In this document: in pieces, positions 1 through 12,160 of the stretch
How the letters are laid out: every line of letters starts with the position of its first letter
Numbering within the stretch: position 1 is the stretch's first letter
Source: Cephalopachus bancanus
Taxonomy: Eukaryota; Chordata; Mammalia; Primates; Tarsiidae
Assembly: GCA_027257055.1 (NCBI GenBank)
Contig: JAPVLO010001006.1
Coordinates: 186,001 to 250,000 of the forward strand
Reading direction: 5' to 3'
DNA: 64,000 bases
Translations under genes and position numbers: made by a program
Notes under the pieces: generated by a model
The model's database searches: none
What the model saw: the letters and a program-made list of their open reading frames with translations, nothing else
Told to the model about the DNA's origin: nothing

Positions 1-24
1 AGGATTATGCTTGAAAGGTCTGGA

Positions 25-310
25 GCCGGGCTAGGTGGCTCAGCCTGTAATCCCACACTTTGGAAGATCGAGGTAAGTGAATTGCCTGAGCCTGCGGGTT
101 TGAGACCCGCCTGGGCAACTTGGTGAGACCTTGTCTCTACAATAAATAAAAAATAAAAATCAGCTGGGTGTGGTAGCGCATACCTGTAATTCCGGCTACT
201 AGGAAGGCTGAGGCGGAAGGATCGCTGGAGCCCAGCAGGTCGAGGCTGTGGTGGCCGGGAACGTGCCTCTGGGCGATAGAGTGAGAATCCGACTCAAAAA
301 AAAAAAGAAA
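25..310 (+). mobile_element. Alu, lineage-specific type
   Basis: Full dimer. Target duplication GAAAGGTCTGGA (13-24) and GAAAGATCTGGA (311-322). Confidence 0.93.
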
Positions 311-395
311 GAAAGATCTGGAAACCCTATAGTTTCTATATGAAAAAAACAAAACTTGATAGAGGTTCTCCAGATTGGACAACAACCCTAAGCAT

Positions 396-691
396 TTTTT
401 TTTTTTGAGTTAGAGTCTCTGTCACCCAGGCTGGAGGGCAGTGGCACACTTCCAGCCACCGTAACCTCAACCTTCTGGGCTCAGGTGATCCTTCTGCCTC
501 AGCCTTCCAAGGAGATGGAACTACAGACACGCACCACCAGTCCCAGCTAGTTTTTTGTAGAGATGATTTATTGTCGAGATGAGGTCTCGCCAAGTTGCCC
601 AGGCTGGTCTCGAACCCATTGGCTCGGTCAATCCTCTTGCCTCAACCTCCCAAAGTGCTGAAATTATAGGCACAAACCACCGCCCCTGGCC
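396..691 (-). mobile_element. Alu
   Basis: Full dimer, T-tail on the left. Flanks AACCCTAAGCAT (384-395) and AATCCTAAGCAT (692-703). Confidence 0.92.
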
Positions 692-1011
692 AATCCTAAG
701 CATGTTATGACATTGTCTATGATGGGTTTTGAGGCTCAAAGCTTTTGAAAGTAGTAATCACTATAATTACTAAGTATTTTATTTTAGGATCTCATGATGG
801 TAGAAAGAATGGATTTACTTTCCATTTTTGCTAAAAGAGTAATGTTATAAAATGTGTTGTATGTGGCAAAAAATGTAGTAAAAATTATTATAAGGTATTT
901 TAGCAGTTAATTAATAAAATAATGTTTTCTGGGAAAAAAGAAAACCAGACAGAAAGCAACACAAATGCACATTTTTTGCTCAGCAATACATGCTTTCCCT
1001 CTTTGGATTTT
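692..1011. other. Intergenic/intronic spacer
   Basis: AT-rich unique sequence between two minus-strand Alus; nothing recognised. Confidence 0.6.
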
Positions 1012-1213
1012 TTTTTTTTTTTTTTTTTTTGAGTTGGAGTCTCACTCTGTTGCCCAGACTGGAGCGCAGTGGCCGCTCCCAGCCACCGCAGCCTCGACCT
1101 GCTGGGCTCCAGCGATCCTTTTGCCTCAGCCTTCCGAGTAGCCGGAATTACAGGCATGCACTACCACACCCGGCTGATTTTTTGATTTATTGCAGAGATA
1201 AGGTCTCGCCAAG
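1012..1213 (-). mobile_element. Alu, 5' truncated
   Basis: The right arm and linker are present but most of the left arm is absent. A perfect 16-base duplication TCCCTCTTTGGATTTT (996-1011, 1214-1229) shows the truncation happened at insertion. Confidence 0.93.
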
Positions 1214-1318
1214 TCCCTCTTTGGATTTTAATAGTCGTGTGCCAAAAGTCAAGAACACATATTTCATGTCCAGTCCAAAATGCAGAAATAAAAATTGTGC
1301 TTAAAGATACTCATCCCA

Positions 1319-1612
1319 GCTGGCACAGTGGCTCATGCCTGTAATCCCAGCACTTTGGGAGGCTGAAATGAGAGGATTGCCTGAGTTCACAGGTTTGAGA
1401 CCAGCCTGGGCAACTTGGCAAGACCTCATCTCTACAATAAGTCAAAAAATTAGCCCAGCATGGTGATGCATGCCTGTAGTTCCAGCTACCTGGAAGACTG
1501 AATTGGAAGGATTGACTGAGATCAGCAGTTTGAGGCTGCGGTGGCCATGAGTGTGCCACTGTACTTCAGCCTCAGTGACAGAGTGAGACTCCAACTTAAA
1601 AAAAAAAAAAAA
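1319..1612 (+). mobile_element. Alu, first of a tandem pair
   Basis: Full dimer. The target duplication (AAAGATACTCATCCCA, 1303-1318) has its partner only after the next Alu (1906-1921), so the neighbour inserted in this one's tail. Confidence 0.92.
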
Positions 1613-1905
1613 GGCCGAGCTCAGTGGCTCAGCCTGTAATCCCTCGCCTTGGGAGGCCGAGGTGAATGGATTGCCTGAGCCCAAGGGTTCGAGACCCTCC
1701 TGGGCAACTTGGCGAGACCTCATCTCTACAATAAGTCAAAAAAAAAAATTAGCCGGGCGTGGTAGCACACGCCTGTAATTCCAGCTATCGGAAGGCTGAG
1801 GCGGAAGGATCTCCGGAGCCCAGTGGGTCAAGGCTATGGTGGCTGGAAGCGTGCCACTGCACTCCAGTCTGGGCGACGGAGTGGGACTCCAACTCAAAAA
1901 AAAAA
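1613..1905 (+). mobile_element. Alu, second of a tandem pair
   Basis: Full dimer with the one-base-shorter GGCTCAGCCTG left arm. It starts directly in the A-tail of the preceding Alu. Confidence 0.92.
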
Positions 1906-2131
1906 AAAGATGTTCATCCCAACTTTATTTGTATTAGGGAATAACACCTGTGTGTTTCACAATAGGGAATTGGGACATGACTACATTATTACACTGTCAT
2001 GTAACCATTAGAACAGGTGATAAGTTTCTGATGTTTCTAATAGCACTGAAAAATATCTGTAAATATTAGGTTTTTTGGGGGGAGGGGTTTGTTTTTGTTT
2101 TTAAAAGCAGAGCATAAAATGGAACACTTCT

Positions 2132-2418
<287 letters not shown>

Positions 2419-2875
2419 GAAAACATGGAACACTTCTTTTTGAAACTTTCATTGCCTCAAATTGCCCAAAGGCCCAGGGCACTACCTGTGGCCGAAGGAC
2501 TGTGATTGCTGACTCCCAGCATGGTGGCAGGTGCTGACCTATCACTAAGGCCTGGTTTCCCCTTCACATGAATACTGGTCACAGAATCTTGTGACTCAGA
2601 GGAAGCAGCCCCGGCCTTCCTTTCTTGGAAGACAGAGTGAGTTTCACCCACGCTGACTGTGACACAACCTGAGGGCTCTGCAGAACACCCGTGGCACTCC
2701 TGGTGCTATAACCTCAGAGGCTGGGGGAAGTGGGGCAGGGACAGAGCGGAAGAAGTGCTCCAGATGTTTGGGTTAGTCACGCTGGTTGTGGGAAATGCAC
2801 TCTCATGGCTGAATCAGCGAGAATCCAGGCTCCTGGCCAGAAGAACAAGCCTGTGGCCAGAGAATCTCTCACTCC
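2419..2875. other. Spacer, no recognised feature
   Basis: Moderately GC-rich unique sequence leading into the CA tract. Frames here are short and match no remembered family. Confidence 0.5.
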
Positions 2876-3365
2876 ACATGCACACATCTCACACGCACAC
2901 TCCACACACATGTATGCACAGAGAATCACTCATCTCACACACACTCTCTCTCACACACACACACACCTCACATAAATATATGCACAGAAAACCCCTCATC
3001 ACACACAAGCACACGTCACACAGACTCCCACATGTTTGCACAGAGAATCCCTCACCACACACGCACACATACCTCACACCCATATATGCACATACATATG
3101 CAAACACACAAACCTACATATAAATATACATACATTTATACACATGTTCAATGCACACATATACACATGCACACACTTATACTCATATACCTACATGTAT
3201 ACATGGGTACCTAAACTCAGTTACATGTATACAACATAGGCACATGACACACACGTATACAGACACTTACGTACAGGTATACAAATGAACACATATATAT
3301 ATAATACACATGTACACACTCCTGACACACGTTTACCACATAGTTACACACACATATATACACAC
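2876..3365. repeat. CA-rich imperfect microsatellite
   Basis: About 490 bases of interrupted CA/ACAC repeats with CATACA and TATA variants. Several long frames rich in His and Thr are by-products of the repeat and not genes. Confidence 0.9.
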
Positions 3366-3471
3366 CTCAGTGTTATATAAATACTTTGCAGAATACTATA
3401 AAGGACCCTCAGTTGTGATCAGATGCCTGTCAGCTGACAGTCTGGATTGTTATAAATTGAACTTGGTAACT

Positions 3472-3767
3472 TTTTTTTAAAATCAGAGTCTTACTCTGTT
3501 TCCCAGGCTGGAGTGCAGTGGCACGCTCATGGCTACTGCAGCCTCGACCTGCTGGGCTCAGGTGATCCTTCTGCCTTCTGCCTTAGTCTTCCAAGTAGCT
3601 AGAACTACAGGCACACGCCACCATGCCCAGCTACTTTTTTGCTTTATTGTAGAGATGAGGTCTCACCAAGTTGCCCAGGCTGGTTTTGAACCCGTGGGCT
3701 CAGGCAACCCTCTCACCTTAGCCTCCCAAAGTGCTGGGATTACAGGTATGAGCCACTGTGTCTGGTC
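3472..3767 (-). mobile_element. Alu
   Basis: Full dimer. Flanks GAACTTGGTAACTTTT (left) and GAACTACGTAATTTT (right). Confidence 0.9.
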
Positions 3768-3903
3768 GAACTACGTAATTTTGCCTAAACTTTTTCATTT
3801 CTTTGCTTCCAGCACCCAAAGAATGTGGTTGAACCAAGCTATCTTGAAGTTCCCTTTAGTTATAAAATTCTGTGACTTATTTATTTCCTTTCTTCCTTCC
3901 TTC

Positions 3904-4181
3904 TGACAGGGTCTTACTCTGTTGCACAGGCTGGAGTGCAGTGGCACAATTCCTGTTTACTGCTGCCTTGACTTCCTGGGCTCAGGTAATTCTTCCGCAT
4001 CAACCTCCTGAGTAGCTGGGACTACAGGTTTGTGCCACCGTTCCAGGCTAATTTTTGTATTTCTTGTAGAGACAAGGTCTCGCTGTGTTACCCAAGTTGG
4101 TCTCAAACTCCTGGACTCAAATGATTCTCCCGCATCAGCCTCCCATGCTGGGATTGCAGGTGTGAGCCTCCACGCCCAACC
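3904..4181 (-). mobile_element. Older Alu
   Basis: Diverged dimer with a standard-type linker (AATTTTTGTATTTCTTGTAG) and not the ACAATAAATC type. Confidence 0.88.
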
Positions 4182-5010
4182 AAATTCTGGGATTTCAATG
4201 GGAAAAGATGGTGTCATCCACCCAGAGCCTGCCTGAGCCTCTTCTCTGTACCCTGACAAGGATCCTACGGGTTAGAGTCACAGCCCAAGGCGCCTGCGAG
4301 GCCATCCTTTCCTAATGCCAGTCCTGAGAGCGATAGTGCCGGGAACAGTCCAGGGTCTCCAGGACCTCTCCTGGTGGCACTCCTGTGACTATTTTTCTTT
4401 TTCTCCTACCTATCTGCACACTCCTTCCCTCCTTTTCCTTATCAAGAATCAGCCCTGAGAGCAAATAGGCAGGAACTAGCAACCCTCTGAGCACTTCCAG
4501 GAAGAGATTAGCAGCTGTCTGTCAGGGGGGCATTTCCCAGGAATTCCTTTCTGCATGGTGGAGCGGGGATAACTTCTCCTTAACATCCTATTTCAGGGTG
4601 GTCCACTTTCTCTGGCTAGGACATCTAGCTGGGGAAGATGAGCCTCAGCTGTCTCAGGTCAATGTCTGGAAATTGTTGCATGCTGGACCCAAGGGGTTTG
4701 GAGCCCCAGGCTTCTCATCTCATGTGACTTTTGGTTGCAGTGATAAATTCTGACCTTACCCTCAAGTTGCCACTCAAAACCGAGCTACAATCTCTGAAAA
4801 TTCCCCCAGGGAGCAAATTCCTCAGGCAGCTGAGAGTTGAGCCTCCCTAAGCAGGACACAGCCCTTGCTTTCCCGAAACTACTCATAAACAGTCTGGTTT
4901 GATTAAGTCCTCAAGAATCCAAAGTCCAGCAAAGACTTTGGCGCCACTCCACATAAAATTCAAACTAAAAAACAAAGCAAAACAAAAAACACAGCAAACT
5001 AAATAGAAAA
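4182..5010. other. Spacer, no recognised feature
   Basis: Unique sequence without splice-flanked open frames that I can support. Confidence 0.5.
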
Positions 5011-5265
5011 GACTCACCCCAGCACTAAGGGAGGCGGAGGCAAGAGCATTGCCTGAGCCCAAGGGTTCGAGACCAGCCTGGGCAACTTGGCAAGACCTCA
5101 TCTCTGCAATAAATCCCAAAAATTAGTCGGGTTCCAGCTTACTTGGAAGGCTAAGGCGGAAAGATCACCTTGAGCCTAGCAGGTCCAGGCTGCAGTGGTG
5201 GTGATTGTGCCGCTGCACTCCAGCCTGGGCAACAGAGTGTGACTCCAACTAAAAAAAAAAAAAAA
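5011..5265 (+). mobile_element. Alu, 5' truncated
   Basis: Starts at CACCCCAGCACTAAGGGAGG and lacks the first 30 or so bases; A15 tail. Confidence 0.9.
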
Positions 5266-6129
5266 GTTTTATGTTTTTTTTTAACAACAAATATCAAATT
5301 CTTTAAAAAGCAGTCTCTCACATTTTGCATCCCCTTTTTTGGGGGAGCTCTGCTTTACTGGGCTGCTGACAATGCAATGGGTGTTCTTGTACATTGCTCT
5401 GCTGACTTTATCGTTATCTGGACATTTTTAGGTTCCAGCTTCATCTTTTTACTCTTTTTTCAAAAGTTGTAAAATGCGTAGAACATAAAATTTACCATTT
5501 TTAACCATCTTGAACTGCACAGACCAGTGGCATTAAAAACGCACATTGTTAAGCAATCAGCACCATTTATCTCCAGAATTTTCTTCATCTTGCAAAACCG
5601 AAACCATCTTTTTTTACTCTTAATGAAAGCCTAAGCTCAGGTGCCTGACTGCCCTCTCAGTTTAACAGCCTGACTGGTCTAGTTGCTGTTTATGCGGGAA
5701 CAGCCAAGGCTGGGCCGCTCACTTTGACTTTTCTGGGGTCATTAGGACTCAGGAAAACTGGTGTGGATTCTGGACATTAACTAAGCCAATGTAGTTTTTT
5801 TTTAATTTCTAGGAATCCTATAGCTGGCACTGTAAAGACCTTTCTGGTGGTGTACAGACCTCTAGAATTCCTTCTAGAAGGTGTGTGTGGGGGGTCCAGA
5901 TTTTGGAATCTATTCGAAAGGCCATAACATGGATTCATTATACCCAATAAGCAGTCACTTTAACATTGCCTAAATCTCATGTTTTTCTAGTTTGCTTAAC
6001 TTACCCTCTAATCACTAACCAAGGACAGAACTGGTTTCTCAGAGGTAGCTGTTGATAATTGTTTTACAACCCCCTCCCCAGCTTGTTTTGTCCTAATTAA
6101 CTTTTCTATCTTAAGTATTTGCCTCCACC
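5266..6129. other. Spacer with a probable old dispersed-repeat fragment
   Basis: 5480-5610 (AAAATTTACCATTTTTAACC and TCATCTTGCAAAACCGAAACC) resembles a common old mammalian dispersed repeat whose family I cannot name safely. The rest is unassigned and may belong to the family B retroviral remnant. Confidence 0.4.
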
Positions 6130-6987
6130 TGTTATGGTCCCAGTAACTCTTAGCTGCTCCCCTTGATATCAGTAAATCAAAGGGGTGGGGAACTGGTAGA
6201 AAGAAATTTATTTCTGAGTTCGAATCCAAGGATCAGAGCCAGGCTCGAGGTCTTTCTAAAATGGTTCTGTTCGTCCTCCAGACTTTTACAGTTCACTTAT
6301 ACAGTCCAGAGTTGTTGGTACCTATACATTAGCCACATGACCAGCAGAGCATTGTATAGAACTTAAGTTACAGCTGCATTTTACAACTATTTATTTGTTT
6401 GTTTTTTGAGTCAGAGTCTCACTCTGTTGTCCAGGCCACTGCAGCCTGGACCTGCTGGGCTCAGGTGATCCTTCTGCCTCAGCCTTCCAAGTAGCTGGAA
6501 TTACAGGCATGTGCCACCACGCCCAACCAATTTTTCTTGATTTATTGTAGAGATGAGGTCTCACCAATTTGCCCAGACTGGTCTCGAACCCCTGGCTCAG
6601 TCAATACTCTCATCTTGACCTCCCAACGTGCTGGGATAATAGGCATGAGCCACCACTTTAGCCCATTTTACATTTAGAACAACACTTAAAGAGTAAAGAA
6701 AGTTTACAAGGCCTAAGACTTCATGCACTGTTAAAGTCATGCAAATCACAAGACTTGCGATTACATTGATATTATATAGTCCAAAGAAAGAGAGTAAATA
6801 GGGATTTACGTCTTGGGCTTAGTCTGCAGGGAAATCAAGGATCCCTTGAAGCTACTTATTGGAAGTGCACAGCAGACAAGAGAATTCTCAATAATCTGCT
6901 CAGGAATGTGCAGGAGCACTTGAATCCTAGCCATGCCCTTCTCTGGGGCTATGGCAACTGAAGGGACATTAATGGGTCCCTGTATCA
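6130..6987 (-). mobile_element. Solo LTR, family A copy 1 (contains an Alu)
   Basis: On the minus strand it begins TGATACAGGG and ends GGACCATAACA. It is flanked by a perfect 4-base target duplication CACC (6126-6129 and 6988-6991), the size made by gammaretrovirus-type integrases. A polyadenylation signal AATAAA lies at 6212-6207 on the minus strand, and a degenerate TATA (CTGTATAAG) lies near 6290. About 580 bases remain when the Alu at 6388-6663 is removed. No internal viral region is attached. Confidence 0.9.
6388..6663 (-). mobile_element. Alu inside LTR family A copy 1
   Basis: Has a short deletion in the right arm (CCAGGCCACTGCAGCC). LTR sequence TGCATTTTACA and CCATTTTACATTTAG abuts both ends. 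Confidence 0.92.
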
Positions 6988-7034
6988 CACCCAGAAGACC
7001 TAAGTTAATCTAATCAGCCCTTCATGATACAGAC

Positions 7035-7420
7035 AGACCCCACCACCATGGCAGCAATCATGTGACTAACCCACCCATCTGCCTGCTGTCTATCACCTGA
7101 CCTCAGTGTCCTAGCTTACCTGCTCCTTCTTGATGATGTGGAAGAGACCACCACCCAATCACCTTAATGATCTTCCCCCAACAAAGGGAAAGATTAAGAG
7201 GCAGCCAGGAGCATCCCACGGTCATTGCCTTACTAGACTCTGATGTGGCCATGGGCTCTTTGAGCCATGGCCGTAGCCGTGTTTTCTGGCTTTGGCCCCC
7301 TCTCCTACCTTGGGGAGGTGAATCTCTTCTTACTCTCTCTCTTTCATTTACTTTCTAAATAAACGATATTTTCTAACCTGACTTCTGTACAATTCTTTGC
7401 ATCTTTCTTGTGGCACCAGA
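7035..7420 (+). mobile_element. LTR-like segment, family B copy 1
   Basis: This segment shares about 300 bases with 14343-14650, including GCAGCAATCATGTGACTAAC, AATGATCTTCCCCCA, a poly(A) signal AATAAA at 7358-7363 and TTCTTTGCAT downstream. Order and signal placement suggest the U3-R end of an endogenous retroviral LTR, followed by possible degenerate internal sequence. A roughly 50-base stretch near 7210-7270 has no match in the other copy. Exact ends were not found. Confidence 0.55.
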
Positions 7421-8061
7421 TCACACACCAGACACTCATACCCCCGCGAGCCTGACCTAACATTCTGCAGGCTCCAGTTGGGAGTGTGCTCTAACACTAC
7501 TGGAACTCCCACCAATGCCCTCAAGTCCACACCATAGAGGCTTGCGGTACCTCGGATGCTTTTATTCACCCTGGAGACCTCAGGCACCCCAAAGCAGCTC
7601 AAATTTGGACGAGGTACCCAGTGACAGCTACACCACAGCCCAGGGGTGATGAGGAACATTCTGCCTGAGTGCATTTCACAGCAACTCTAAGAGAAAGGGT
7701 TCCATGGTTGGCTTTTCTTTCTGGCTCCCGAGAATTGGCAACTTTGGTTCTCATTATAGACAGGAGGAAAACCATGGTCTTGTTTCTTCCCTCCCAGAGC
7801 GGGTAGAGTCACCTATACCAGGTGGGGCTTGGCCTGAGTTTCAGCCTGACCAGAGTTCCTGGTACAGAAGACCCCAAGCTGCTCCCTTCTTATCTCCCCT
7901 TTGGACTTTTCCCAGGAGAGGGCAGTGAGCTCAGTGACCCTTGAGCTCCTGACCTTTGGGTTGAATGATTCCTGAGTGTGGCTGCACCATTTCTAGAGCC
8001 CAGGAGCCCCATAGCCACAAGTACAGGTGCCTGTCCTAGAACTTGCCTAAAACGAAAGCAT
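7421..8061. other. Possible degenerate retroviral internal sequence
   Basis: Follows the family B LTR-like segment. It has a 108-codon minus frame (7348-7674) and a 74-codon plus frame (7704-7928), neither matching a protein I know. Position alone suggests ERV remnant. Confidence 0.3.
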
Positions 8062-8392
8062 TGGCTGGGCATGGTGACTCATGCCTGTAATCCCAGTACT
8101 TTTGAGGCCAAGGTGGGAGGTTCGCTTGAGGCTAGGAATTCGAGACCAGCCTGAGCAACACAGTGAGATCCCATCTCTCCCTCTCTCTCTCTATATATAT
8201 TTTAAAAATTAGCCAGACATGGTGGTAGGCACCTGTAGTACCACCTACTTGGGAGGCCAAGGATTGCTTGAGGCCAGGACTTCAAGGATGCAGGGAGCTA
8301 TCATTGTGCACGCCAGCCTGTGAGACAGAGCAAAACCCTATCTCAGCCAGCCTGTGAGACAGAGCAAAACCCTATCTCAAAAAAACAAAACA
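8062..8392 (+). mobile_element. Older Alu with a 34-base tandem duplication
   Basis: Diverged dimer with a (CT)n(TA)n linker at 8177-8200. Its 3' end CCAGCCTGTGAGACAGAGC is duplicated at 8312 and 8347. Confidence 0.9.
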
Positions 8393-8687
8393 GGCCGGGC
8401 TCGGTGGCTCAGCCTGTAATCCCACGCCTTTGGGAGGCTGAGGTGAGTGGATTGCCTGAGCCCACGGGTTCAAGACCTGCCTGGGCAGGCGAGACCTCAT
8501 CTCTACAATAAATCAAAAAATCAGCCGGGCGTGGTAGTGCGCGCCTGTAATTCCGGCTACTCAGAAGGCTGAGGCGGAAGGATCGCCGGAGCCCAGCAGG
8601 TCGAGGCTGCGGTGGCCGGGAGCGGCCACTGCACTCCAGTCTGGGTGACAGAGTGAGACTCCAACTCAAAAAAAAACCCCAAAAACA
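8393..8687 (+). mobile_element. Alu, lineage-specific young type
   Basis: Intact dimer in the tail of the preceding Alu. AAACGAAAGCA (8050-8060) and AAACAAAAGCA (8688-8698) bracket both. Confidence 0.93.
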
Positions 8688-9219
8688 AAACAAAAGCATA
8701 AAGACTCTTGCAGTACTTTGCATGTGTCTGTCCAGCATCCTCCCCCCACTTTCTTCCTCAATGAATAGAACCCCCTTCTTGGGAGAACCGCTTTTCCCCC
8801 CAATATCTTCCCAGGCTCACTGGGGCGAGATCAGTCCTAGTAATTCAATCTCCCCCAGATTTTCACAGGGATAGATTTTCACAGGGATTTTCACATGTCC
8901 ACACTGACCCAGAGTTCCCCTCTGAGACATTATACACAGATGCTGCCAGAGGCAAATCCTTGCCTCTGGGTGTTAGCTGACTGCTGCTCTATCCCTTCCT
9001 ATGAAGTAGGAGAGAATGAGGCCCACACTCAGGGAGGGGTTGAGACAAGAAACGGAGGTTCCACTCCCTCAGGCAGCCGCCATTTCCATTTCAGTGTCAT
9101 CCTTTCTAAGCACAGTCGTTGGTAGCTTTAGTTGCATTCATTAGCACTTTTCTCATCTCAAAGTTCATCATGCTTATTGTGGACAATTTGGATGAAACAA
9201 AAATGAGCTACAGATGTAG
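8688..9219. other. Spacer, no recognised feature
   Basis: Unique sequence between Alus with a small tandem CACAGGGATTTTCACA repeat at 8866-8894. Confidence 0.5.
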
Positions 9220-9270
9220 TTTATATTTATTTATTTGAGTTGGAAACTCACTCTGTCACCCAGGCTGGAG
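9220..9270 (-). mobile_element. Alu, 3' part, split by LTR copy 2
   Basis: T-rich end and start of the right arm up to CAGGCTGGAG; the element resumes at 10780. Confidence 0.9.
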
Positions 9271-9420
9271 TGTTATGGTCCAGAGTAATGCCTGGCTGCT
9301 CGCCTTGGTACCGAAAAATCAAAGGGGCAGGGAATGGGTAGGAAGTTTCTTTCTGAGTTTGAATTCAGGGAGCAGAGTCAGACTGTTTGTAAAATAGGTC
9401 TTTGTAAAGTAGTTCTGCTC

Positions 9421-9717
9421 GGCTGGACAAGGTGGCTCACGCCTATAATTCCAGCACTTTGGGAGGCCAAAGTGAGAGGATTGCCCCAACCCATGGGTTC
9501 AAGACCAGCCTGAGCAACTTGGCGAGAGCTTGTCTCTACAATAAATCAAAAATTTAGCTGGGCATAGTGGTGTGTGCCTGTAGTTGCAGCTACTTGGAAG
9601 GCTGAGGCGGTAGGATCACCTGACCCCAGCAGGTTGTGGCTGCGGTGGCTGGGAGCGTGCCACTGCCCCCAGCCTGGGTGACAGAGAGTGAAACTCCAAC
9701 TCAAAAAAAAAAAAAAA
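9421..9717 (+). mobile_element. Alu inside LTR copy 2
   Basis: Full dimer flanked by AGTAGTTCTGCTC and AAGTTTCTGCTC. Confidence 0.92.
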
Positions 9718-9852
9718 GTTTCTGCTCACCCTTCAGGCTTTTACAGTTCACTTTTTAGTTCAGAGTTGTCGGTACCTCTACATTAGCCACGTGACCAGCA
9801 GAGTATGGTACAGAAATGAAGTTATAGCTGCATTTTACATTTAGATAGTGAT

Positions 9853-10172
9853 TTTTATTGTTGTTGTTTTTGTTTGTTTGTTTTTTATTTGAGTTGGAGT
9901 CTCACTTCTTCACCCAGGCTGGAGCGCAGTGGCACGCACGCTCACGGCCAACCCAGTTTTGACCTGCCAGGCTCAGGCAATTCTTCCGCCTTGACCTTCC
10001 AAGTAGCCAGAACTACAGGCACATGCTACCACGCCCAGCTAATTTTTGATTTTATCATAGAGAGAGGTCTCGCCAAGTTGCCTGGGTGGGTCTCGAACTG
10101 ATGGGCTCATGCAATCCACTCACGTCAGCCTCCCAAAGTGCTGGGATTACAGGCTGAGCCATGGAGGAAGCC
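9853..10172 (-). mobile_element. Alu inside LTR copy 2
   Basis: Perfect duplication TTAGATAGTGAT (9841-9852, 10173-10184). Confidence 0.93.
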
Positions 10173-10386
10173 TTAGATAGTGATATTTAGGGTAAAGAAA
10201 GTTTACAAGGCCTAAAACATCATGCATCGCAAAAGTTATGCAAATCACGAGACTTACTTAGATTACATTGATATTATATAGTTCAAATAAAGGGAGTAAA
10301 TCGGGATTTATATCTTTGGGCATAGTCTGTTGGGAAGTCAAGGAGCCCCTCAAGCCACTTATTGGGAGTGTATAGAAGACAAGTGG

Positions 10387-10670
10387 AGCTGGCCATGTGG
10401 CTCAAGCCTATAATCCCAGCACTTTGGGAGTTCAGGTGAGAGGATTGTCTGAACCCATGGGTTCGAGACCAGCTTGGGCAACAGGTGAAACCTTGTCTCC
10501 ACGATAAATTAAAAAATTAGTTGGGTGTGGTAGCGGGTACCTATAGTTCCAGCTATTTGGAAGGCTGAGGTGGAAGGATCACCTGAGCCAAGCAGGTCAA
10601 GGCTGCAGTGGCCGGGAGTGTGCCACTGCACTCCAGCCTGGGCAACTGAGTGAGACTCCAACTCAAAAAA
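10387..10670 (+). mobile_element. Alu inside LTR copy 2
   Basis: Full dimer between AGACAAGTGG and GAGGATTCTC, which are contiguous in LTR copy 1. Confidence 0.9.
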
Positions 10671-10779
10671 GAGGATTCTCAGTAATCTGCTCAGGAATGT
10701 GCAGAGGGTTTAAATCCCAGCCACGCCCTTCTCTAGGGGTTGTGGCAACATGGAGGGACATTAATGGCTCCCTGTATCA

Positions 10780-11031
10780 GGAATGCAGTGGCACAATCAT
10801 GGCTCACTGCAGCCTTAATCTCCTGGACTCAGGGGATCCTTCCACCTCAGCCTCCTGAGTAGCTGGGACCAGAGGCATGCACCACCATGCCTGGCTAATT
10901 TTTCTATTTTTCATAGAGACAAGGTTTCGCTATGTTGCCTAGGCTGGTCTCAAACTCCCGGGCTCAAGCAAGCCTCCCACCTTGGCCTCCCAAACTGCTG
11001 GGATTACAGGTGTGAGCCACCACACCTGGCC
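10780..11031 (-). mobile_element. Alu, remainder after the LTR
   Basis: Continues from 9270 with GGAATGCAGTGGC through to the left-arm start CCACACCTGGCC. Older, standard-type linker. Confidence 0.9.
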
Positions 11032-11237
11032 AGTTGTTTGTATTTAAAGAACGGAAGGATGATAGGTATTTTTACTGTCAGTTTCCCCTTCCCTCTGGTG
11101 CCACCTCTTTCCTCTTTGCATAGAAATAGCTATGCTGCTTCTCTTCCCCAATGCCAAGACGAAAAGATTCAATCTGGTTATTAGGTTTACCCAAGGAAAA
11201 TAAAATGAGCCTACTTTCTTTAAAATGAGAAGTATGT

Positions 11238-11490
11238 GCCAGGCATGGTGGCTCAAGCCTGTAATCCCAGCACTTTGGGAGGCCAAGGCAAGAGGATTGC
11301 CTGAGTCCAGGGCTTTCAGACCAGCCTGGGCAACTTGGTGAGACCTTGTCTCTATGATAAATCAAAATATTAGCCAGGTGTGGTGGCACATGCCTGCGGC
11401 TCCAGCTACTTGGAGGGCTGAGGTAGAAGGATCACCTGAGCACAGCAGGTTGAGGCTGCGGTGACTGTGAGCATGCCACTGCACTCCAGC
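11238..11490 (+). mobile_element. Alu, 3' end lost at a junction with another Alu
   Basis: Ends at CACTGCACTCCAG, where it runs directly into the left arm of the next Alu with no A-tail between. Confidence 0.88.
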
Positions 11491-11698
11491 TCGGTGGCTC
11501 AGCCTGTAATCCCATGTCTTGGGAGGCTGAGGTGAGTGGATTGCCTGAGCCCGCGGGTTCGAGAACCGCCTGGGCAACTTGGTGAAACTTCATCTCTACA
11601 ATAAGTCAAAAAATTAGCCGGACGTGGTAGCGCACGCCTGTAGTTTCAGCTACTTGGAAGGCTGAGGTGGAAGGATCGCCGGAGCCCAGTAGGTTGAA
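11491..11698 (+). mobile_element. Alu, both ends missing
   Basis: Starts at TCGGTGGCTCAGCC and stops in the right arm after CCCAGTAGGTTGA. Confidence 0.88.
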
Positions 11699-11796
11699 TT
11701 CAGGGAGGTACACTTCTTATTTTGAGGCACACTTCTTATTTTATTGAGGCACACTTTCTTCTTGAGGCACAATTCTTATTTTATTTTATTTTATTT

Positions 11797-12076
11797 TATT
11801 TTTGAGTTGGAGTCTCACTCGGTTGCCCGGACTGGAGTGCAGTGGCCGCTCTCGACCACCGCAGCCTTGACCTGCTGGGCTCCAGTAATCCTTCCACCTC
11901 AGCCTTCCGAGTAGCTGGAACTACAGGCATGCGCTACCATGCCCGGCTGATTTTTTGATTTATTGTAGAGATGAGGTCTCACTGCCCAGGCGGGTCCCAA
12001 ACCTGCGGGCTCAGGCAATCCACTCACCTCAGCCTCCCAAAGGCGCAGGATTATAGGCTGAGCCACCGAGCCCGGC
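11797..12076 (-). mobile_element. Alu, lineage-specific type
   Basis: Full dimer between copies of the CACTTCTTATTTTATT motif. Confidence 0.92.
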
Positions 12077-12089
12077 ACTTCTTATTTTA

Positions 12090-12120
<31 letters not shown>

Positions 12121-12122
<2 letters not shown>

Positions 12123-12160
12123 TTGAGTTGGAGTCTCCCTCTCTCGCCCAGACTGGAGTG
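12121..12160 (-). mobile_element. Alu 3'-end scrap forming a hairpin loop
   Basis: Only 40 bases, TTTTGAGTTGGAGTCTCCCT to GACTGGAGTG, between complementary ATT and AAT repeats. Confidence 0.9.

Larger units (their letters stand above)
9271..10779 (-). mobile_element. Solo LTR, family A copy 2 (contains three Alus, sits inside an Alu)
   Basis: It has the same termini as the copy at 6130 (TGATACAG and CATAACA on the minus strand). It inserted into an older minus-strand Alu, duplicating its GGAG (9267-9270), now GGAA at 10780-10783. Three Alus (9421-9717, 9853-10172, 10387-10670) later landed in it, leaving about 600 bases of LTR. Homology to copy 1 is continuous through TTTACAGTTCACTT, GCCACGTGACCAGCAGAG and the 5' part near 10680-10779. 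Confidence 0.9.

Noticed and set aside
2659..3239. His/Thr-rich frames over the CA repeat
   Set aside because: Direct translation of a microsatellite.
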